Source: Pseudanabaena cinerea FACHB-1277
Lineage (GTDB): Bacteria > Cyanobacteriota > Cyanobacteriia > Pseudanabaenales > Pseudanabaenaceae
Direction of reading: 5' to 3'
Assembly (NCBI RefSeq): GCF_014696345.1
Contig: NZ_JACJPY010000014.1
Location: 1-64,000, forward strand
DNA: 64,000 nt
This document shows, one piece after another, positions 47,381 to 55,408 of the stretch. The translations under genes were made by a program, and so were the position numbers. Below the pieces are notes generated by a model that did no database searches, was not told the DNA's origin, and saw only the letters and a list, made by a program, of their open reading frames with translations. Every line of letters starts with the position of its first letter. Position 1 is the stretch's first letter.

Positions 47381-48232
47381 CTAAATGTCACGAAATATGG
47401 CATCACTGATGCGACAGGCATCAAAAATTTCTTTGGGGTCATGGACACGCAAGATGTCGGCTCCACCACTGATGCAGGCTGTACAGGCGGCAATCGTGCC
47501 GAAGAGCCGATCGCTGGGGTTGGGGCGATCGCAAATTGTGCCGATAAAGCTTTTGCGGGACACACCCATTAATAAGGGTGCTGGCAATGTTTTTAATGCT
47601 GATAAATTTCTAATTAGCTCTAAATTGTGATCGAGGGTTTTGCCAAAACCGATGCCAGGATCGATCGCCACAAGATGGGGCAGCACCCCGCAAGCTTTGG
47701 CAATATGGATGGCATCGGTCAAAAATTGCTTAACCTCTTTTAGCACATCTTGATATTGCGGGTTGGCTTGCATGGTTTGCGGTTCCCCCTGCATATGCAT
47801 CAAAAAAATTGGCACTTGCAATCTACCTGCAAGTAAGAGCATTTCTGAATCAAAACGCCCTGCGGAAACATCATTGATCATGTCTGCCCCTGCGGCGATC
47901 GCCTGTTGTGCCACTGCGGATTTGATCGTATCTACGGAGATGGGCAGATGCGGATATTCGGCACGAAGGGCGGTGATGATGGGCAAGATGCGATCGCTTT
48001 CTTCTTGAATGCTGACGGGCTGGGCATGGGGGCGCGTGGATTCGCCACCGACATCAAGGATGTCGATATAGGGCAGCATTTGGGCGACCTGTTGCAGGGC
48101 AGCATCGCGTGAATTGAACTTACCGCCATCACTAAAGCTGTCGGGGGTAATATTCAAAATCCCCATGATGTAGGTGCGATCGCCCCAGATAAATTGGCGA
48201 TCGCGTATTTGCCAAGGGGTTAGCTTAGTCAT
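47381..48232 (-). CDS. folP: Dihydropteroate synthase
   Basis: FolP condenses p-aminobenzoate with dihydropterin pyrophosphate in folate synthesis. The 283 residues form a TIM barrel with both family signatures: MGILNITPDSFSDGG (about 23-37) and DILDVGGESTRPHA (about 57-70). Later blocks SVDTIKSAVAQQAIAAGADMINDVSAG (in parts) and DPGIGFGKTLDHN are complete. It lies 3 bp downstream of the peroxiredoxin gene on the same strand, so they are likely co-transcribed. Confidence 0.96.
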   Translation of the reverse strand: MTKLTPWQIRDRQFIWGDRTYIMGILNITPDSFSDGGKFNSRDAALQQVAQMLPYIDILDVGGESTRPHAQPVSIQEESDRILPIITALRAEYPHLPISVDTIKSAVAQQAIAAGADMINDVSAGRFDSEMLLLAGRLQVPIFLMHMQGEPQTMQANPQYQDVLKEVKQFLTDAIHIAKACGVLPHLVAIDPGIGFGKTLDHNLELIRNLSALKTLPAPLLMGVSRKSFIGTICDRPNPSDRLFGTIAACTACISGGADILRVHDPKEIFDACRISDAIFRDI

Positions 48233-48235
48233 TAG

Positions 48236-48703
48236 TTAGCCACCGCTTAGGATATCTTCTAAAACTTGAGCAGGGTGCAGATCTGCCTTAACTAATCGAT
48301 AAATTTTTTCGATATTTCCTTCAGCATCAATTACAAAAGTATTCCGAAAAATACCCAGATATTCCTTGCCCATCATTTGCTTTTTGCCATAGCTCTCATA
48401 GGCTGTAGCAACGGATGCGTCAACATCACAGAGTAAAGGAAAATTTAGTTCAAATTTTTCGACAAATTTTTGATGAGACTTGGCATCATCGGTGCTAATG
48501 CCAAAGATGAGGGTGTTATGGTCTTGAAATTGGGCATAGCGATCACGAAAGCCACAGGCTTCTTTGGTGCAGCCTGGGGTATTGTCGCGGGGATAAAAGT
48601 ACAGGATCACCCGTTTGCCCTTAAGGGCGGATAGGGTGACACTATTGCCATAGGTGTCTAATAAACTAAAATCTGGGGCGCGATCGCCAATTTCTAAAGC
48701 CAT
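48236..48703 (-). CDS. bcp: Thioredoxin-dependent peroxiredoxin (Bcp/PrxQ type)
   Basis: The 155-residue enzyme reduces peroxides with thioredoxin. The peroxidatic Cys is in DNTPGCTKEACGFRD, and the second Cys five residues later is the resolving Cys of PrxQ/Bcp enzymes. The start motif GDRAPDFSLLDTYG and the IYRLVKADLHPAQVL end fit the family. There is no transit signal. It is followed by folP after 3 bp. Confidence 0.95.
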   Translation of the reverse strand: MALEIGDRAPDFSLLDTYGNSVTLSALKGKRVILYFYPRDNTPGCTKEACGFRDRYAQFQDHNTLIFGISTDDAKSHQKFVEKFELNFPLLCDVDASVATAYESYGKKQMMGKEYLGIFRNTFVIDAEGNIEKIYRLVKADLHPAQVLEDILSGG

Positions 48704-48822
48704 ATTGTTAAATTTGATTGCTAACAGCTATCACAATATTACAGCGCTTTGCCCTCATCCCCAATTAATGAGTGGCTCAGCCATTTACAAGCCATTTACA
48801 AGCTCATTTACAGAGTTTTGCC

Positions 48823-49617
48823 CTATATGCCGCCACCCTCAGAAAAACCTTCATATTCTTCGGGTCGATCAAAATGGTCAGAGGGAATGAGATGGCGAGG
48901 GCGCACATTTTTGAGCAGTTCTGCATCAATTAGATAGCTATTGAGTGGGTGCAAAGCATGGGCTTCGCTAGATCTTTCTAACTGCTCAACCCGCCCAATC
49001 AAAGAGCGAATTACATCCCCTTCTGGGTCAGGGGTTTGGCTATGATCGAGGGCAGAGACCTTTACGCCATGACGATGTACAATGCGTCCAGGAATGCCAA
49101 CTACGGTACAGTCAGGGGGGACAGCCTTTAGCACGACTGAGCCAGCACCAATGCGGCAGTTACTGCCAATTTCAATATTGCCTAATACTTTTGCACCCGC
49201 ACCGATTACCACATTGTCGCCAAGGGTGGGATGACGCTTGCCCGACTGTTTACCAGTGCCTCCAAGGGTTACGCCTTGATAAATCAGTACATATTCACCT
49301 ACGATCGTGGTCTCGCCAATGACCACACCCATCCCATGATCGATGAAAGCTCCCATGCCGATCCTTGCTCCTGGGTGAATCTCGATGCCTGTCAAAAATC
49401 TGGCAAATTGGGAGATCATGCGCGGGATCACGGGTAACTTAAGTTGATGTAGCCAATGGGCAAAGCGGTATAGCCAAATGGCATGAAGCCCAGGGTAGCA
49501 TAGCAGCACTTCTAGCCAGTTACGCGCAGCAGGGTCGCGCTCAAAAATGATTGCGAAGTCAGCTCGCAGTGTTTTGATGATACTTTTCAACGGTTTTAAA
49601 ACCTTTTTTATTTGCAA
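48823..49617 (-). CDS. cysE: Serine O-acetyltransferase
   Basis: CysE acetylates serine for cysteine synthesis. The N-terminal helical part (about 1-70) is short, as in plant-like and Gram-positive enzymes, and is followed by a left-handed beta helix: [24 protein letters not shown] in parts, with the catalytic His-Asp, then [23 protein letters not shown]. The C-terminal extension after residue 190 (about 70 residues, [11 protein letters not shown] onward) is longer than usual. It may influence complex formation with cysteine synthase, which is inference. Confidence 0.94.
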   Translation of the reverse strand: MQIKKVLKPLKSIIKTLRADFAIIFERDPAARNWLEVLLCYPGLHAIWLYRFAHWLHQLKLPVIPRMISQFARFLTGIEIHPGARIGMGAFIDHGMGVVIGETTIVGEYVLIYQGVTLGGTGKQSGKRHPTLGDNVVIGAGAKVLGNIEIGSNCRIGAGSVVLKAVPPDCTVVGIPGRIVHRHGVKVSALDHSQTPDPEGDVIRSLIGRVEQLERSSEAHALHPLNSYLIDAELLKNVRPRHLIPSDHFDRPEEYEGFSEGGGI

Positions 49618-49755
49618 CTGCTGATTTTAAAATCCTAGCGGATATTTTGTATCAAAAGAAACTACTTTTGGGGTGAATCTTTAAATTCATTCACAAATGG
49701 TTATTACCTTTAATTTCTCTCTGAATAAAGGGGAAAGCCCACAAGTGAGGGGGAA

Positions 49756-50388
49756 CTAAATCGTAAGGAACCGCTTTAAATCTTGCCAATAGCTCTCAAG
49801 ATCCTTGCCTAGAGCGTGATCATCTTCGACTAATTTTAAATCTACTAGCGATCGCCCCTTAACAAACTTTTCGCTTAGCACAGATGGTACGACATCATCG
49901 TGAATGCCATGAATAATTAAGATTGGCAGCGATCGCGTCAAGCTGTCTTCCGAAAATTTTTGGGCATCGGCAATGAACTCATAATGTAAATTTACATTGC
50001 GTTTCAATCCGTAATGATAGAACTGTCGCACACCTGACTGTTGCCACTCTGACATATTTTCTATACCGATCGCCGCCGCAACCCTCTGACCAAAACCAAA
50101 GGCGGGGGCGAATAGGACTAATTTCTGGACAAGGGGACTGAGGGCGGCGAGTTGCACGGCTAGAAAGCCGCCCAAGCTAGAGCCAATCACGATGGTTGCT
50201 TGCCCTTCCGCAAAATATGCACTTTGCAAATAGTCCAACTGCTGCGAAAGTGTCACCGTTGCAAAATCCGTAAGATTGAGATCGGGGATATGCAGGGTTA
50301 AGCCTAGTTCAGAAAATTTCTGCTGCATATATTGCGCTTTGTAAGAGTTGGGGCTAGAAGCAAATCCGTGAAGGTAGAGATATTGCAT
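49756..50388 (-). CDS. YqiA-like alpha/beta hydrolase (esterase)
   Basis: The start is ATG 50388 (MQYLYLHGFASSPNSYKAQ); the open frame to 50445 has no better start. The 210-residue protein has the nucleophile elbow VIGSSLGGFLA (Ser about 70), the oxyanion LHGFASSP loop and a C-terminal IIHGIHDDVVP with the acid residue. The final His is in VEDDHALG. This is the UPF0227/YqiA esterase family; the substrate is unknown. Confidence 0.88.
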   Translation of the reverse strand: MQYLYLHGFASSPNSYKAQYMQQKFSELGLTLHIPDLNLTDFATVTLSQQLDYLQSAYFAEGQATIVIGSSLGGFLAVQLAALSPLVQKLVLFAPAFGFGQRVAAAIGIENMSEWQQSGVRQFYHYGLKRNVNLHYEFIADAQKFSEDSLTRSLPILIIHGIHDDVVPSVLSEKFVKGRSLVDLKLVEDDHALGKDLESYWQDLKRFLTI

Positions 50389-50702
50389 AGTGATGGACTT
50401 ACTGAAAAAATACAGCACATTGAGGTGATGTACCCATATGAACAAGAAAATTATCTCATGTAATTCTTGCTGTAAATAATTCGTTGAGGGAAAAGTAGGT
50501 TATAACAATAAATTCCAATTTTGCTTGCGAAAGTGCCCAATTAACAAAGAAGAAGTGAACCATAGCGGTTTTCACTTTGTCTGTACTAAGGTGAAAACTG
50601 TGATCAAAGAGATTCCTGTTTATTTAGAGAAACACCAGTATTTCCCTTCTCAATCTATTTAGTCATCAACAAATTATTTATGGCAAGAACTTTTCTGCAC
50701 CA
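50389..50702. other. Intergenic region before the defence island
   Basis: This 314-bp AT-rich gap holds GTTTTCAC (50568-50575)/GTGAAAAC (50591-50598), an 8-bp hairpin, and a short open stretch after it that ends at 50661 and may be a gene relic. I see no complete gene. It is the border between housekeeping genes and the McrB-like gene. Confidence 0.4.
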
Positions 50703-52385
50703 CTAAGACCCATTAGTCAGTTTTAACAACGCATTTCTAAATTCATTGGATTCTAGTTCTTTTATTTCATACTGAGGTTCAGAGGGAAAGAAATTACCGA
50801 GTGCTTTTTGCAAGGTGGGATCTACGGTCATCTTTGGCATAAATTGCTCGCCGATTGCTACTCTCAGCATTTCACTGTTGTGATAGAAATATTCTTGCAT
50901 TAGGGGAATGATACGGTGATACCAAGTAAATCGCAGGGATTCGAGTGTATCAACATTCATGAAGTAGCTATGCCCAATTTGGTAATCGCGTCCGATGAGG
51001 AGGGTGATGCGTTGGTTGAGTTGGATGAGCAGTTGATCTAGTTTGATGCCATCTATAATTTTTTCTTTGAGAAGTTCAGGATCGGGTTTGAGTTCGATAA
51101 AGGTAAATCGGCGGCGGAGGGCGATGTCTAACAGGGCGATCGAGCGATCGCTTGTGTTCATTGTTCCTAATATATAGAGATTTTTCGGTACGCCAAATTC
51201 TTCTTGGGAGTAAGGCAAGGTAACTTTTAATTCGTTACGCGCTCCAATTCTTTTGTCATCTTCAATCAGCGTAATCAATTCACCAAAAACTTTAGCAATA
51301 TTTGCTCTGTTGATTTCATCAATAATAATCAAATATTTGTTTTTAGAATCATTCTTTGCTTGTGTACAAATTTCTTTAAATACACCATCTTTAATGGTAT
51401 ATGACATTCCTCCACTTCCATCTGGAATTGGTTTTATGCCTTCTACAAATTCTTCATAAGCAAATGACTGATGAAAAGTTACAAACTTAATATTGTGTGA
51501 TATATCAAAATTAGCTAATGTTTTAATTCCTGCAAATTGTTTGATTAATTGATTTTCTACATATTCTTTTCCACTATTCGTAAGCGTCCAATAATCTGTA
51601 CGTTTTTCATTAAATAGATTCGTAAATAATGTATGTGGATTACTTCTACTATAAACGTTTAATCTATTAGAGATTTCATTGATATCTATCTGATTTCCAT
51701 ATTTTGTAATTAAACTACTTGCTAATAAATCTGAAACTTTAAATATTCTTTTCTTATTTAAGTACATTTCAAGAGCAATTAGATTTTGAGATTCAAGATT
51801 ACACAAAATATCTCGTAAATCTTTATGATCGCTTAAATTAAGTTCAAAGTTTCTACCAAAAATTATTTTTCTTATAAATCTAGAAGCAATTTTTCTCACT
51901 GTATAAGTTTTACCTACTCCAGGGGAGCCATATAAAATAAGATTTTTGCTACCATTTTCTAACCGATTTATTATAGATGTTACAAATAAATCTTCATTGG
52001 CAACTAAATTGTCATACTCAATTAGCTCCTTTCTTGGATTTCCATCAGAAATATTTGTTATGAATTTATATTTTTTGTCATTTGATTTTATTTCGCATGA
52101 TTCTATAGATTTAGAGTTAAAAGTTAATCCTCCTGACATATTCAAAAGATTTTTGCGTATATTTTTGACTTGTGAAATATTAAGCCATAGCTCTCCATCC
52201 TGAGACTCATTAACTGGATATGAAAATCTTGTGCTATCAGAATAAGAAATTGACAGTACATTATTACTAACTTTTAGTAATACAATATTTTCATCCTTGT
52301 TTAATCGATTTTGAGAGGTATTTAGAACAGAACCTAAACTATCAAAAAGCTTCAGTAATATTGATGAATTAATTGAAAATCTCAT
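50703..52385 (-). CDS. mcrB: McrB-like AAA+ GTPase with N-terminal sliding-clamp-like region
   Basis: The AAA+ core is McrB type: Walker A GSPGVGKT (about 153-160), Walker B LIIIDEINRAN (about 352-362) and the GTPase signature MNTSDRS (about 409-415), followed by LDIALRRRF. McrB recognises modified DNA and drives translocation while McrC cuts. The first 118 residues are not a known McrB DNA-binding domain. They look like one domain of a DNA polymerase sliding clamp: MRFSINSSILLKLFDSL, then LLKVSNNVLSISYSDSTR, a hydrophobic LNISQVKNIRKNLL and SNDKKYKFITNI follow the clamp pattern. About 100 extra residues between Walker A and B (183-283) resemble a winged helix (DYWTLTNSGKEYV). The first part is AT-rich. 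mcrC is 1.6 kb upstream, with antitoxin-like genes between. Confidence 0.82.
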   Translation of the reverse strand: MRFSINSSILLKLFDSLGSVLNTSQNRLNKDENIVLLKVSNNVLSISYSDSTRFSYPVNESQDGELWLNISQVKNIRKNLLNMSGGLTFNSKSIESCEIKSNDKKYKFITNISDGNPRKELIEYDNLVANEDLFVTSIINRLENGSKNLILYGSPGVGKTYTVRKIASRFIRKIIFGRNFELNLSDHKDLRDILCNLESQNLIALEMYLNKKRIFKVSDLLASSLITKYGNQIDINEISNRLNVYSRSNPHTLFTNLFNEKRTDYWTLTNSGKEYVENQLIKQFAGIKTLANFDISHNIKFVTFHQSFAYEEFVEGIKPIPDGSGGMSYTIKDGVFKEICTQAKNDSKNKYLIIIDEINRANIAKVFGELITLIEDDKRIGARNELKVTLPYSQEEFGVPKNLYILGTMNTSDRSIALLDIALRRRFTFIELKPDPELLKEKIIDGIKLDQLLIQLNQRITLLIGRDYQIGHSYFMNVDTLESLRFTWYHRIIPLMQEYFYHNSEMLRVAIGEQFMPKMTVDPTLQKALGNFFPSEPQYEIKELESNEFRNALLKLTNGS

Positions 52386-52462
52386 TTTTTGAATGGTTAT
52401 ATATTAAATATCTAAAGTAATTGGAGATTTTAAAAATAGAATAAAAAAGCTTTTATTGTGAA

Positions 52463-52789
52463 TTACTTAGATTTTTCAACTAATTCATATTTTAAATATT
52501 TATGAATAATATCCTCAGCAAAATTAGATGCAGAAAAACCAAGTTGATTAGCTAACCTGTAAATTTTATCTGAGTCTTGTATTGAAACCTGTAACTTAAT
52601 TTTTTGCATTGAAACTTGACGTTTAGCTATATCTTGAAAACGTTGAATTTCTAATTTAGAATCAGGAATACTCACCCAATTATCATTTTCAATACTGTCT
52701 AACAACTCCTGCTCGTCTTTATCTAAATTTTGCATAATATCGCCCTTTGACAACTTATAAGCCTGTTCCTTGAGTTCTTGCAGCAACAT
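52463..52789 (-). CDS. Antitoxin-like protein (ribbon-helix-helix type) without visible toxin
   Basis: The 108-residue protein starts LLQELKEQAYKLSKGD, as many cyanobacterial antitoxins do. It has the acidic middle DNWVSIPDSKLEIQRFQDIAKRQ (in parts) and ends with a strand-helix-helix segment (KIKLQVSIQDSDKIYRLANQLGFS, in parts) like BrnA/CopG-type antitoxins. No partner toxin lies next to it; the next gene downstream is mcrB, 77 bp away, possibly in one transcript. It may be an orphan, or regulate the island. Confidence 0.6.
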   Translation of the reverse strand: MLLQELKEQAYKLSKGDIMQNLDKDEQELLDSIENDNWVSIPDSKLEIQRFQDIAKRQVSMQKIKLQVSIQDSDKIYRLANQLGFSASNFAEDIIHKYLKYELVEKSK

Positions 52790-52925
52790 CGTGAATGCTC
52801 CTAAACAATACCGAATTATATTCTAATGTATATTTTGAACCTAACAACCGCCATGATAACTCATACCCAGCCTGATAGAGTAAAATCAAATCAGACAAAT
52901 CAAAGCTTACCAAAACTCTAAACTT

Positions 52926-53159
52926 ATGCCTCAAGTTGTCACCCTAGAGCAGGTTTTAGAACTAGCCAAGCAACTTTCGCTTGTAGATAAAATTAACTTA
53001 ATCGAAAAAATAACCCCCGAAATTAAGCGTGAACTGTACATAAAACCTAAGCCCCGTAGATCTTTGCGTGGTTTGTGGCGTGGCGCTAACATCAGCGATG
53101 AAGACATTGCTGAAGTCAGACAAGAGATGTCAGCAAACTTTCCCCGTGAGAGTGTTTGA
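52926..53159 (+). CDS. VapB-like antitoxin of a broken VapBC pair
   Basis: The 77-residue protein has the pattern of cyanobacterial antitoxins placed before PIN-domain toxins: TLEQVLELAKQLSLVDKINL, then RRSLRGLWRGANISDEDI and VRQEM at the end. Its TGA stop overlaps the ATG of the next frame (TGATG), a normal antitoxin-toxin coupling. The toxin frame, however, stops after 12 codons. It is the only plus-strand gene in the island. Confidence 0.65.
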   Translation: MPQVVTLEQVLELAKQLSLVDKINLIEKITPEIKRELYIKPKPRRSLRGLWRGANISDEDIAEVRQEMSANFPRESV

Positions 53160-53215
53160 TGAGCAACGCAGTAACCGATACCCATGCCTTAATCTGATAT
53201 TTAGAAGACAACTAA
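53159..53215 (+). pseudogene. VapC (PIN-domain toxin) remnant
   Basis: The frame reads MSNAVTDTHALI, a stop (TGA, 53195-53197), then YLEDN and another stop (TAA, 53213-53215). PIN toxins of this group start VTDTHALIWYL, so the TGA is where TGG (Trp) is expected. The first catalytic Asp is present; everything after the first strand and helix is missing. The remnant runs into the end of the opposing mntA gene. Confidence 0.7.
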
Positions 53216-53544
53216 ATTTTTTCATAAAAAACAACGCCAACTCGATTAATATGATCGACTAAATCAGGATTGTCAATATCCTTGAAAATCGATATATCAA
53301 AAGAATAAGGCAACAACAAATCATCAATATCTAACTCAATACTACCTAAATGTGAATAACTAAGTTGATCACCAATTAAAGTCAAATCAATATCCGAGCC
53401 ATTACGATAATTACCCTTAGCTCGTGAGCCATATAATAATGCTTTTTCGATTTTAGGATGCTTTGTAAACACAGAAATAATTTTATGAATCGTTGATTCC
53501 TTTAGACCAAATCGTTTTATAGTTTCATCAGTTTGCATCATCAC
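53212..53544 (-). CDS. mntA: MNT-type nucleotidyltransferase (MntA antitoxin)
   Basis: A minimal nucleotidyltransferase of 110 residues. The catalytic motif GSRAKGNYRNGSDIDL (39-54) gives GSx10DxD, and a third acid is probably Asp83 in YSFDIS. In characterised pairs MntA adds AMP groups to a tyrosine of HepT and thus neutralises it. The gene overlaps the end of hepT by 17 bp in the usual toxin-antitoxin arrangement. Confidence 0.85.
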   Translation of the reverse strand: MMMQTDETIKRFGLKESTIHKIISVFTKHPKIEKALLYGSRAKGNYRNGSDIDLTLIGDQLSYSHLGSIELDIDDLLLPYSFDISIFKDIDNPDLVDHINRVGVVFYEKI

Positions 53545-53938
53545 TTAACTCCTGCATCTTTTTCCCTAACGCCACAAACAAAGCAAAAAATCTTGTCTCA
53601 ATATTCGTAATAATTGCCTCAGCCGTAGCTTCATTATAAGTATGCACCGTCTGATTGCGATCCTTAATCATATCCATCCAACTTTCTCCATCCTCAATCA
53701 ACCCCACCTTAAAAGCAGCCCTCACCGAATCCTTAGAACCAGTTATATTTTGGATTCCTTGATCCTGTAAATAATCTTTTAATAAATTCCATGCTAACTC
53801 ATGAGTATATTCAAAAGCTTGAATTAAACCCTGCTTTTCCAGTTCATTCAAATCGCCTTTGTTAATAAACTTAGTTAACTGTAAGAGCGCTTTTTTATAA
53901 TTAGAAAATCTTTGCTTCCAGCGAATATCTTCATTCAT
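53528..53938 (-). CDS. hepT: HEPN-domain RNase toxin (HepT, HI0074 type)
   Basis: The 136-residue all-helical protein belongs to the HI0074/nucleotidyltransferase substrate-binding family. The HEPN active site RNQTVH (Arg94 to His99) is followed by TY, giving the Rx4HxY motif; Tyr101 is the expected AMPylation target. HepT cleaves RNA or trims tRNA ends in studied systems. Together with the overlapping mntA gene it forms a complete toxin-antitoxin pair located between mcrC and mcrB. Confidence 0.85.
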   Translation of the reverse strand: MNEDIRWKQRFSNYKKALLQLTKFINKGDLNELEKQGLIQAFEYTHELAWNLLKDYLQDQGIQNITGSKDSVRAAFKVGLIEDGESWMDMIKDRNQTVHTYNEATAEAIITNIETRFFALFVALGKKMQELSDDAN

Positions 53939-53965
53939 AATTATTACAATTACCTTTAACTATAC

Positions 53966-55228
53966 TTACTCAAAAAGTGCCTTCAACCGCCTTACTAGCT
54001 TATCACGCTCTTCCTGCTTGCTCAAATCACCACAAAGATCAATCGTCGCCGCCGTAATCGTTCCGCCCTCTATGGCAAAACTAGCCCTAAGCTCTGACAT
54101 CCCCACAACTTGCGGATAAATCAACAACACATTTGCACAATTGTAGCGTTGAGCATAGGCATACATTTGATAGAAATCTGCCTGTGAAACACCCAACTTG
54201 CGATCGCCTTCTTGCAATCTCTTATACTTCGTATCTATGATCAAAGGAAAAATGCCCTTTTGGCGGATCACCAAATCGGGCTTAAGTTGAAATATTGGCT
54301 GTTGATTACTTGTCTTTGCCAGATAGCGCACCGCACCAGATGACTGTGGCAACAATTCACAATCCTGTAGTTCAGTTGGTAAAATTTCGTGACGATGGCG
54401 ATCGATAAAGGCGATCACGAACTCCTCAAACAGCTTATTCATATCCAAAGCAAAAGCAAAAGTCTGGAAATTGCCACTGGATAATTGCAAACTCTCGTTT
54501 TCTAGAAATAAACGCGCCAGATTTAAAAGCGGCTCAAAGCGTTGATTTAAGCGGGTAATGGCAATTAATCGCAAATCTTCAACATTTACCTTTGGCAATA
54601 AAATCACCTCTTCCATCCATTGCTGCAACTCATGCAACATTTGGCGATTATGGAAATTGCGCGTTAACTGATACAGCCGCTCCACCACATAGCGCAAAAC
54701 CCGATTCAGTTGATTATCGGCAGTGAATTCATCAAACGTCACTGCGAATAAATGCTTGCGTTCAGGACGGCGTAGCTGCTCCGTCAAATTCCACTTCCCT
54801 TTGAGAACGGGTAAAGTATCACTCACCCCTTGATAATTCCGAAAAGCGCCCCTTTGCCATTCTTCCAGAAGATTCATTGCGAATAATCTTGTCAAAATCT
54901 CAAACCAATCGAGATCCTGTTGTGATAGAGAAGCCAGTGCATATTGCTTAACGTTCAACTGGTGCGTATATTCCAGCATATACAGCAAATTTCGTACCGA
55001 GTCTTGTTTTGGTGTTGCCGTATTATCTCGATACATTTTCGGCAAAACTTCGACCGTGCGATCGCCTAATCGAAATACTCCCACATATTGCCGCGCTTGA
55101 ATTTCTCGACCTAAAAAATCAAATAAGCGATCGCCAAGGATTTTTTCTAACTTAGCGATCGCCCCTTGCTCTTGATTTGTCCAATTAAAGCCTCTACTCA
55201 CTTCGTATTCAAATAGGGATAGTTTCAC
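53966..55228 (-). CDS. mcrC: McrC-like restriction nuclease subunit
   Basis: McrC is the endonuclease partner that docks on the McrB ring and stimulates its GTPase. The 420-residue protein has an N-terminal domain (about 1-150, with YVGVFRLGDRTVEVLPKM) and a C-terminal PD-(D/E)xK nuclease. The catalytic pattern is PD at 317-318 and DTK at 332-334 in LIIDTKYKRL, followed by the DFYQMYAYAQRY helix. The gene is transcribed before hepT, mntA and, 1.6 kb on, mcrB. The usual order is mcrB then mcrC. Confidence 0.88.
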   Translation of the reverse strand: MKLSLFEYEVSRGFNWTNQEQGAIAKLEKILGDRLFDFLGREIQARQYVGVFRLGDRTVEVLPKMYRDNTATPKQDSVRNLLYMLEYTHQLNVKQYALASLSQQDLDWFEILTRLFAMNLLEEWQRGAFRNYQGVSDTLPVLKGKWNLTEQLRRPERKHLFAVTFDEFTADNQLNRVLRYVVERLYQLTRNFHNRQMLHELQQWMEEVILLPKVNVEDLRLIAITRLNQRFEPLLNLARLFLENESLQLSSGNFQTFAFALDMNKLFEEFVIAFIDRHRHEILPTELQDCELLPQSSGAVRYLAKTSNQQPIFQLKPDLVIRQKGIFPLIIDTKYKRLQEGDRKLGVSQADFYQMYAYAQRYNCANVLLIYPQVVGMSELRASFAIEGGTITAATIDLCGDLSKQEERDKLVRRLKALFE

Positions 55229-55269
55229 AATTTTTTACAGGCTGCTTTAGTCCAGACGCAATTAATGTA

Positions 55270-55392
55270 GATTACAGCAATTACAGCGCTTTGCGCTCAA
55301 ATCCAAACCAAGAAAAAGTTTTGAAATCTTTGCATCGCAACGCCTTCAAAACTCTTTCTTGTGGTCCGTTTGATCGGTAGTAGCTGTAAATC
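55270..55392. repeat. Dispersed foldback repeat, longest copy (ACAGCGCTTTGCGCT family)
   Basis: Outer ends GATTACAGC (55270-55278) and GCTGTAAATC (55383-55392) are inverted. The conserved motif ACAGCGCTTTGCGCT is at 55283-55297, and AGTTTTGAA (55317-55325) pairs with TTCAAAACT (55345-55353), a stem that continues through AAGAAA/TTTCTT. A related copy is at 7359-7436. It lies between mcrC and holB, at the edge of the island. Confidence 0.7.
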
Positions 55393-55408
55393 ATTGTTCC
55401 CAATTCTC

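Noticed and set aside
50599-50661. Open stretch of about 20 codons after a hairpin, starting with GTG
   Set aside because: Could be a gene relic, but I cannot link it to any family.
53212-53938. hepT-mntA as a DNA repair or kanamycin-resistance nucleotidyltransferase pair
   Set aside because: Size, the Rx4HxY motif, GSx10DxD motif and gene overlap fit the HEPN/MNT toxin-antitoxin class better.
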